Shown here: in pieces, positions 58,760-64,000 of the stretch
Layout: each line of letters opens with the position of its first letter
How positions within the stretch are numbered: the stretch's first letter is position 1
Source of the DNA: a virus
Virus record (IMG/VR): IMGVR_UViG_3300030329_004647
Coordinates: 62,001 to 126,000 of that record
Length of the DNA stretch: 64,000 nucleotides
Direction: 5' to 3' (one strand)
The notes under the pieces: generated by a model
The model's input: the letters and a program-made list of their open reading frames with translations, nothing else
The model's database searches: none
What the model was told of the DNA's origin: nothing
Translations under genes and position numbers: made by a program

Positions 58760-61327
58760 ATGCCACAATTTAATATATCATCCGAAGAAAGGAATAGAAT
58801 TAGAGGTTTACACATTACAGAATCTAAAGATAAAAGAATCACTTCAGTCTTAAATGAAGCTAAGGCTTTAGAAGGTTGGTTCGGAAAAATGTTTGGTGGG
58901 AAAAAAAGAAAAGAAGACATATACAACATTCTTAAAGCCGGTGTACAAATTGGTAGTCCCCCACTCTATTTAGAAGATAGAAAAGAAAACCCTCCATATT
59001 ATACTGAAGAAGAAATTAAAAGATTCGCTAATTTCATGAATAAGTTAGATAGAGTTTTTGTTAATGAAAAAAAGGTAATAGAACTATTAAGAACAGGTGT
59101 GGGATTAGGACTAGAGGAATTGGATATATTAACAAGGATTTTATACGCGTCATCTACTGACCCAGAAAAACCACAAAATTTTACTGACGTGTTGGTGGCA
59201 TCAGGAGCATTTAATGAAAGAGAAAGTTACAATCTAGATAGAATATTAGATACTAATCTATCAGATTTAATGAAAAAAACAAAAAAACAAGATATTAAGA
59301 AACGAGACTGTATCGATACAAATCCATTTGATAAAGAGAATGAACCAAGAGAGTGGGCATGGTGTGACAACAAACTTAACCCAGAGGGTGATGTGCAAGA
59401 AACAGAAGATAGTTACGATTATCAGTTAAGTGAAGTTAATAGAATACGCGAGATAATGGGCCTTAAAATATTGACGGAACAAAAAGTAGGTAGTGTTATT
59501 ATGGTAGATGGGAGAGAAATGGAAGTTGTAGATTATATAAAACAAGAATTACCACCAATAAACGTAGGACAACAATTTGGGTCTGGACTGTATAATGTGA
59601 GTGGTGAGGTTAAAAAATCTTTAGATGGTCTAGTTAATAAAATGAAAAATTTCTTTAATAGAAAAGAAGTACAGGGAATAGTTTTTGATATAGACCTAGA
59701 AGGTGGAGCTTCACTAGTTCCAATCTCAGATGCGTTAGCAAGAAAATACGGTATAAGTACTAGTCTGTCTGATGCAGATAGAAATAAGTGGTTAGCTGGA
59801 AAAAGAGCTTCAGAAGTTAAAAAATATTTGGAAGCACAATTAGGTCAACTAGGAAACGTACAAATACCAGAACCAACAGTTACATTAGGTACAACAAAAT
59901 GGGATAAAAATAAAGGAGTTAATCACAAAGACTATACAGAAGAACAGTTTATGAATATTACTGTTAAAGCTGCGGGTAAAAGACAAGTATTAGAGGCTTT
60001 ACCAGCATTCTGTGAAAAAGGATTTGAACCAGAACAGGGAGGATTAGGTGACCCAAAAAGAGCATATAAGGTTTATAAAGGAAGAGGAAAAAAATTAAAT
60101 TTAGGTGCGGGAGAAGGTAAAATATGTTTATCATTTGACGCATTAACCGTTCCAGATATGTTTGAATTAACCTATAACGGAAAAACATATAGAAGTATGA
60201 ACTCAAAGACAGGTAAAGCTGGATTCATATCAGGTAAGTATGATGAGATATCTGAAGAAGAGTTAGATAAATTTACAGCTATGTTACCCGAAATACAAGA
60301 TGAAATAGCTAAATTAACTGGTGATATACAATTAGCACAAGACGCTTTAGAGTCTGTAGGGCCTGAACAAGAAGCAAAATTAGAAGAAATACTCCTAAAA
60401 CAACAAGAAGAATTAGAAAAAAGTATAGAAGATACCAACAGAAAAATGAAAAAGTATGGGTATAACTTATCAATACCAGTAAAAAATCATAGAAGTAGAA
60501 AAAAATGGGATGATTATATTATGCATTATGGCGACCCTAATACAGGATACCCAAATGCTGTAACACCTAATTGGTATTGGGAAGAAGGTCAATATACGAT
60601 AGATGACACTCCTTTCGCTGGACCTGGTAGTGATAAAAGACCCGAAGAATTTTTTAATATGGCCGACGAAGGAGAAGTAAATGGTGAGTGGTTTAATCGT
60701 TTCTTTAACAAATATAGATATGATAACTCTAAAAAAATTAAAAGAAGTACAGGGTTTAAAACATTGTGGGCAAATAGACCAACTAATAAAGATTGGAAAA
60801 AAGATGATGTTGCAGCCTTTTTCCTTGGTATGAGAAGATTAGAAAAACAACTATTTAGAAATCAAGACGCAAAAAGAGACGAACTAGCTAAGTCTATTAA
60901 AAAAATGAAAAGAGATTACGAAAATAGAATTGAAAACTTATCTAGTAATATTGAAAAAGAAACTCGAAGATTACAAAATGAGTTAAATAAAAATATTAAA
61001 ACACTTAATGATTCTAAAGGAGAAGCTGAACTGTCTAAGAAAATGACAGAGTATAAACTAAGAACAGGTACTAAAGGAATGTACAAGTTTGATGAGTTAT
61101 TAAAAGAAATATTAGCTGATTCGTACGGTGGTAGAAAAAATGTTCCAGATATTATAGGACCTAAAGGTACTATTACTTTTGATAAAGTATTAGGGAAAAA
61201 TGAAGCTTATCTACAAGTTATAGCTCCTATAGGTGGTACATTATGGGCGGTACAAGTAGGTTGTGGTGACAAATGTAAGGGATTAGTTGATAATCCAGTT
61301 ACATATGATAGGGGAACACAAGCTTAA
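58760..61327 (+). CDS. Large protein with an N-terminal and a second internal leader
   Basis: 855 residues from ATG 58760. Leader 1 MPQFNISSEERNRIRGLHIT ends ITE (19-21). At about 222-241 a second full leader occurs, QLSEVNRIREIMGLKILTEQ, like the starts of 61945-63204 and 24140-26836. It looks like a precursor of two products: residues 22-220 and 242-855. The second part has mixed alpha/beta and a long coiled coil (about 510-560 and 690-760). No enzyme motif recognised. Ends CGDKCKGLVDNPVTYDRGTQ. Confidence 0.75.
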   Translation: MPQFNISSEERNRIRGLHITESKDKRITSVLNEAKALEGWFGKMFGGKKRKEDIYNILKAGVQIGSPPLYLEDRKENPPYYTEEEIKRFANFMNKLDRVFVNEKKVIELLRTGVGLGLEELDILTRILYASSTDPEKPQNFTDVLVASGAFNERESYNLDRILDTNLSDLMKKTKKQDIKKRDCIDTNPFDKENEPREWAWCDNKLNPEGDVQETEDSYDYQLSEVNRIREIMGLKILTEQKVGSVIMVDGREMEVVDYIKQELPPINVGQQFGSGLYNVSGEVKKSLDGLVNKMKNFFNRKEVQGIVFDIDLEGGASLVPISDALARKYGISTSLSDADRNKWLAGKRASEVKKYLEAQLGQLGNVQIPEPTVTLGTTKWDKNKGVNHKDYTEEQFMNITVKAAGKRQVLEALPAFCEKGFEPEQGGLGDPKRAYKVYKGRGKKLNLGAGEGKICLSFDALTVPDMFELTYNGKTYRSMNSKTGKAGFISGKYDEISEEELDKFTAMLPEIQDEIAKLTGDIQLAQDALESVGPEQEAKLEEILLKQQEELEKSIEDTNRKMKKYGYNLSIPVKNHRSRKKWDDYIMHYGDPNTGYPNAVTPNWYWEEGQYTIDDTPFAGPGSDKRPEEFFNMADEGEVNGEWFNRFFNKYRYDNSKKIKRSTGFKTLWANRPTNKDWKKDDVAAFFLGMRRLEKQLFRNQDAKRDELAKSIKKMKRDYENRIENLSSNIEKETRRLQNELNKNIKTLNDSKGEAELSKKMTEYKLRTGTKGMYKFDELLKEILADSYGGRKNVPDIIGPKGTITFDKVLGKNEAYLQVIAPIGGTLWAVQVGCGDKCKGLVDNPVTYDRGTQA

Positions 61328-61851
61328 GGGTGAACCAAAATTAATACAGGGTAAGATGTTTGAGCGTAACGTGCTTGAATTACACTAACCGCTCCAATCG
61401 TTAAATTTCCACGACCCTCCAAATCAAATAACATAGCTTTTCTATGTCCTGGAGAATTAATCCAGTCATTAACTACTTGACGACATTCCTTTTCTAAATC
61501 AAGAGGCTCGTCAGTCCATGAATACAAAGGCAATCCAGCCATACATTCGGTACCCCAAGAATATGTACCACAATATTTTTTAATTCTCATTTGAGGGTCA
61601 TTTATTTCTTCATGTCCTTTTACATCAACAGTTTCACTATGTGAAAAATTTACTTCTTTATATGTCATGTAACTTGCGTGGTGATAAGCAGCTTTATAAG
61701 CGTCATTAGACCACTCTACGGCCTCCAAACCCTGTGATACCCTATATTCGTTTACCATTCTAAAAATAATTTGTTCTGCCTCACCTATACGTTGTTGTCC
61801 GTAAGAAGTAAAAGTTAAAATAGTAAGTAAGATTGTTATTAGTTTTTTCAT
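61324..61851 (-). CDS. Secreted CAP/SCP-domain protein
   Basis: 175 residues. Signal peptide MKKLITILLTILTFTSYGQQ, then a CAP fold: MVNEYRVSQGLEAVEWSNDA, AAYHHASYM, SHSE, and CRQVVNDWINSPGHRKAML. CAP proteins are extracellular; bacterial functions are mostly unknown. Paralogous in layout to 63201-63785. Host-type promoter directly before the ATG, so early expression; perhaps alters the host surface. Confidence 0.82.
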   Translation of the reverse strand: MKKLITILLTILTFTSYGQQRIGEAEQIIFRMVNEYRVSQGLEAVEWSNDAYKAAYHHASYMTYKEVNFSHSETVDVKGHEEINDPQMRIKKYCGTYSWGTECMAGLPLYSWTDEPLDLEKECRQVVNDWINSPGHRKAMLFDLEGRGNLTIGAVSVIQARYAQTSYPVLILVHP

Positions 61852-61855
61852 ACTA

Positions 61856-61886
61856 CAAATATAATAAATTTATTTTAAACTACAAA
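61856..61886 (-). promoter_or_regulatory. Host-type promoter for 61324-61851
   Basis: Leftward TTTG (61886-61883), 19 bp, TATATTTG (61863-61856), then TAGT-ATG. Confidence 0.65.
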
Positions 61887-61932
61887 GATAATTGTAAGTA
61901 ATTATACGAGTTATTTTAAAGATAGTTTCAGA

Positions 61933-61940
61933 TATTTATA
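61933..61940 (+). promoter_or_regulatory. Late promoter TATTTATA
   Basis: 4 nt before the ATG at 61945. Confidence 0.6.
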
Positions 61941-61944
61941 ATGT

Positions 61945-63204
61945 ATGAAGAGTAATTTATTATCTGAAATTAATCGTTTAAGGGGCATTATGGGTTTAAA
62001 GTTAATCCAAGAACAAGTCCAGTCACCACCTTATGACCTATATACCCAATGGGAAGGTTCTGGTGGAAAAGTTATAACATCTAAGGAATGGAGTGATAAA
62101 AAAATATTTAAAGCAGGTTTTATAAATTACATAGGTCCTTTTGGAGATAGAGGTTATGTTGTTTTAATGCCTGGTACAAAATATGTAGATGGAATTGGTG
62201 AGATATCTTCACCTGTTGTAAATTCTAAATACCCTCCTATCGGAGGAAATGTGGACAACCAATTATTTAAAATAGAAGATAGAAAATTTAGACCTGGTCA
62301 AAATAAAGTGTATGGGGGTGATTTGAAGTGGGCTGAAGGAAACCCACAAATTGACTTTATGAAATATCAAAATAACGATTTATGGGAGTTAGGCAGTCAA
62401 GCTAAAGCTTTACAATCTGATATGAATAGAGGTGGTGGTCAGACTAAAACTAGATTTCATTTTTTAGCTTACTCTCAAAGAACTAATGGTAACTTAAGAA
62501 TTCTAAACATAAATATTAGATTAAAAAACATAAAAGAATTAGAAGCAGAGGGTAAAACAGACAATACAAAAAAAGGTACTTTAAGCATTAACAATTATGT
62601 AAAACAACGTGGTGGTAATGCATGGCACTTAGAATATGGTTCAGCACCGTTAGCGACTTATGGACCTGGAAACATTAGTATAGAGGAAGATTTACCAGAA
62701 TTTGTTACCGACGAATACCAGTTTGATGCTGGTGAAAATTTTGATTTCGATTCTGCAGTTCTAACTCAATTAGCTAAAGACGCCATCAAAGAAAAAATTA
62801 TTGACGCTATAAATGAATTAGGAGAATATAAAAGTGCTTATTTAAAAGAATTAGGTAAAAAACCCGTAATAATCACAGCTTACTCTTCTATCGACGCAGA
62901 TTCTGAAACACCAGGTGGTGGTGGTGATTTTGGACCATGTCAAAGTATTAAAAAATCAGGAAAACGAAAAGATTATAATAAATGCCTTAGTCAATATAGA
63001 GCTAATACAGTTGTAAAACATCTCCAAGATAATTATTCGGATATATTTGGTAATGTTAAATTAAAAGGTATTGGAGGTGGTGAAAACCCATCTAAAAATA
63101 GTTGGAAACCAGGAAAAAAGAATCATGACTCTAAAACAACCCAAAAAGACCGTAAGTTTACAATTAAATTACCAGGATTTACTATACGAAGAAAAGTAGG
63201 TTAA
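61945..63204 (+). CDS. Leader-bearing protein with OmpA-like C-terminal domain
   Basis: 419 residues. Leader MKSNLLSEINRLRGIMGLKL, then IQE (21-23). Residues 24-250 are unrecognised, beta-rich. Residues about 265-405 resemble an OmpA-like peptidoglycan-binding domain: FDSAVLTQLAKDAIKEKI, VIITAYSSIDADSE, LSQYRANTVVKHL and a final KDRKFTIKL strand. An inserted Gly/Lys loop carries two Cys. If delivered with DNA it could bind the cell wall; a tail-associated wall anchor is the other option. Confidence 0.72.
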   Translation: MKSNLLSEINRLRGIMGLKLIQEQVQSPPYDLYTQWEGSGGKVITSKEWSDKKIFKAGFINYIGPFGDRGYVVLMPGTKYVDGIGEISSPVVNSKYPPIGGNVDNQLFKIEDRKFRPGQNKVYGGDLKWAEGNPQIDFMKYQNNDLWELGSQAKALQSDMNRGGGQTKTRFHFLAYSQRTNGNLRILNINIRLKNIKELEAEGKTDNTKKGTLSINNYVKQRGGNAWHLEYGSAPLATYGPGNISIEEDLPEFVTDEYQFDAGENFDFDSAVLTQLAKDAIKEKIIDAINELGEYKSAYLKELGKKPVIITAYSSIDADSETPGGGGDFGPCQSIKKSGKRKDYNKCLSQYRANTVVKHLQDNYSDIFGNVKLKGIGGGENPSKNSWKPGKKNHDSKTTQKDRKFTIKLPGFTIRRKVG

Positions 63205-63785
63205 TAAATGTAATTTCTTGATATTTGAAAGGAAGAGTATATAGCAAGATGTGTTTTACCCTTCCATGTGAATAAACCTAACTGAGTAGACCCAGAACCA
63301 ATACCCACAATACCATCCCCAACAGAAGCCCAGTTTTTTATGATAATTTGGTGCCCAGGAGAGTTGTCCCAAGAGTTAACTAAATAAGTAGCTAAGTCTT
63401 GGTAAGTGACAAATCTTTCAGAGGACACACATGTTAACATACTTACTTCTGAATATGCATCAACTTCATACTTTAATGTTTTATTTTGGTATTGTGATTG
63501 TATCTCATCATATACATCTACACTTATTTTATTTAATATATGTTTACCTTCAGGATGCCCAGCAGTTTGTTGTTCCACTAAAACACCTGTAATGTATGTA
63601 GATAAATTGTCGTGTAAAACATCAGAATAAACTAACTTTGGATTTCCGTACGATTCACGATAATCATTAATTTCTACAAATACTAAACTATCTATAAGTT
63701 CAGCATTAAAATTATTATAATCAATTACCTGTGAATAGGTTGTTAGTGTTATAAGAGTTAGTAATAATGTAATTAATTTTTTCAT
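63201..63785 (-). CDS. Secreted CAP-like protein, divergent paralogue
   Basis: 194 residues. Signal peptide MKKLITLLLTLITLTTYSQV, nearly the same as in 61324-61851. Weaker CAP pattern: VEINDYRESYGNPKLVYSDV, YLVNSWDNSPGHQIIIK, GIGSGSTQLGLFTW. Converges with the OmpA-like gene (4-nt overlap). Host-type promoter with 4-nt gap. Confidence 0.72.
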   Translation of the reverse strand: MKKLITLLLTLITLTTYSQVIDYNNFNAELIDSLVFVEINDYRESYGNPKLVYSDVLHDNLSTYITGVLVEQQTAGHPEGKHILNKISVDVYDEIQSQYQNKTLKYEVDAYSEVSMLTCVSSERFVTYQDLATYLVNSWDNSPGHQIIIKNWASVGDGIVGIGSGSTQLGLFTWKGKTHLAIYSSFQISRNYIY

Positions 63786-63789
63786 ACTA

Positions 63790-63820
63790 CAAAGATAATA
63801 AATTTTAATTAAACAACAAA
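63790..63820 (-). promoter_or_regulatory. Host-type promoter for 63201-63785
   Basis: Leftward TTTG (63820-63817), 19 bp, TATCTTTG (63797-63790). The late element on the other strand starts 2 nt away. Confidence 0.7.
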
Positions 63821-63822
63821 GA

Positions 63823-63830
63823 TATTTATA
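63823..63830 (+). promoter_or_regulatory. Late promoter TATTTATA
   Basis: 17 nt before the ATG at 63848. Confidence 0.55.
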
Positions 63831-63847
63831 ATAAAAAAAAGAATATT

Positions 63848-64000
63848 ATGAATTTTTTCAAAAACATGTTAAGTAGTGAAGGTAAAGTATCTAGTAAGAG
63901 ATTTGTTACCTTCGTATGTCTTTTATTTATGTTAATCGGGTACACCGCTAATTTATTCTGGGATTTCACAATAGATGATAATCTATTCCAGTCACTTCAA
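63848..64000 (+). CDS. Holin-like small membrane protein, N-terminal part
   Basis: The first 51 residues (MNFFKNMLSSEGKVSSKRFV...) continue past the right edge. SSKRFVTFVCLLFMLIGYTA leads into one membrane helix, then NLFWDFTIDDNLFQSL. The pattern (short head, SSKRF, first helix, short acidic loop) resembles small phage holin-like proteins in Bacteroidota; a second helix would be expected beyond the edge. Assignment is tentative. Confidence 0.5.
   Translation, partial: MNFFKNMLSSEGKVSSKRFVTFVCLLFMLIGYTANLFWDFTIDDNLFQSLQ

Overview
The window is a continuous piece of a large, strongly AT-rich, T4-like (contractile-tail type) bacteriophage that infects a Bacteroidota host, most likely a flavobacterium. 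The T4-type head module is explicit: large terminase (49023-50765), portal (50805-52640), prohead protease (54602-55303), acidic scaffold/core (55402-56823) and gp23-like major capsid protein (56838-58670). The Bacteroidota host is indicated by at least nine promoters of the form TTTG-N19/20-TAnnTTTG, by the absence of Shine-Dalgarno sequences before the genes, by MKKLI...TYSQ-type signal peptides, by carboxypeptidase-regulatory-like, dockerin-like and GCMxxxAxNxNP-type segments, and by a tmRNA whose resume region reads AACTGGC.

Layout. 1-2000: the end of an upstream gene, two small leftward genes with host-type promoters, an apparently non-coding transcription unit with a possible pseudoknot, and a C-rich patch. 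2026-8601: small rightward genes, many starting with a recurrent leader peptide; they include a dockerin-repeat protein, a TonB-plug-like protein and a VanY-type peptidase. 8598-10794: leftward cluster of small membrane proteins, a mini-CorA and a cupin. 10877-20676: mixed accessory genes (GIY-YIG-like protein, SAP protein, PEP synthase, thioredoxin, NUDIX, glutaredoxin, PAP2 phosphatase, thermonuclease). 20703-28089: RmlC, M23 peptidase and large leader proteins. 28124-28528: tmRNA. 28813-35664: a 1426-residue metallopeptidase-containing protein, M20/M42 peptidase, DeoC aldolase and a deoxyribosyltransferase-like protein. 35661-40897: SprT-like protease, ClpC-like unfoldase and DnaK. 40970-48996: leader proteins, KTSC protein, nucleotidyltransferase and pre-terminase genes. 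49023-58670: head module. 58760-64000: leader proteins, two secreted CAP proteins and a holin-like partial gene.

Two promoter classes explain the layout. Nearly all virion-type genes follow a TATTTATA element (30 copies seen, read in the direction of the gene), here interpreted as the phage late promoter; six lie exactly 4 nt before the start codon. Many leftward genes use the host-type promoter instead. In four or five divergent gaps the two elements touch, suggesting an early/late switch.

The most unusual feature is a family of about 20 otherwise unrelated late proteins that begin with a 15-25 residue amphipathic leader (consensus like LSExEKxRIRxLH or ITLTExxLxxLIExVxKE) ending in hydrophobic-x-E, the cleavage signature of T4-type prohead proteases. 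One small protein (16998-17294) carries after that site nearly the same residues as the presumed mature N-terminus of the capsid protein, and one large protein (58760-61327) has a second, internal leader. My interpretation is a capsid-targeting system that loads enzymes (DeoC, deoxyribosyltransferase-like, VanY, PAP2, metallopeptidase) into the head for delivery with the DNA. This is inference from sequence only.
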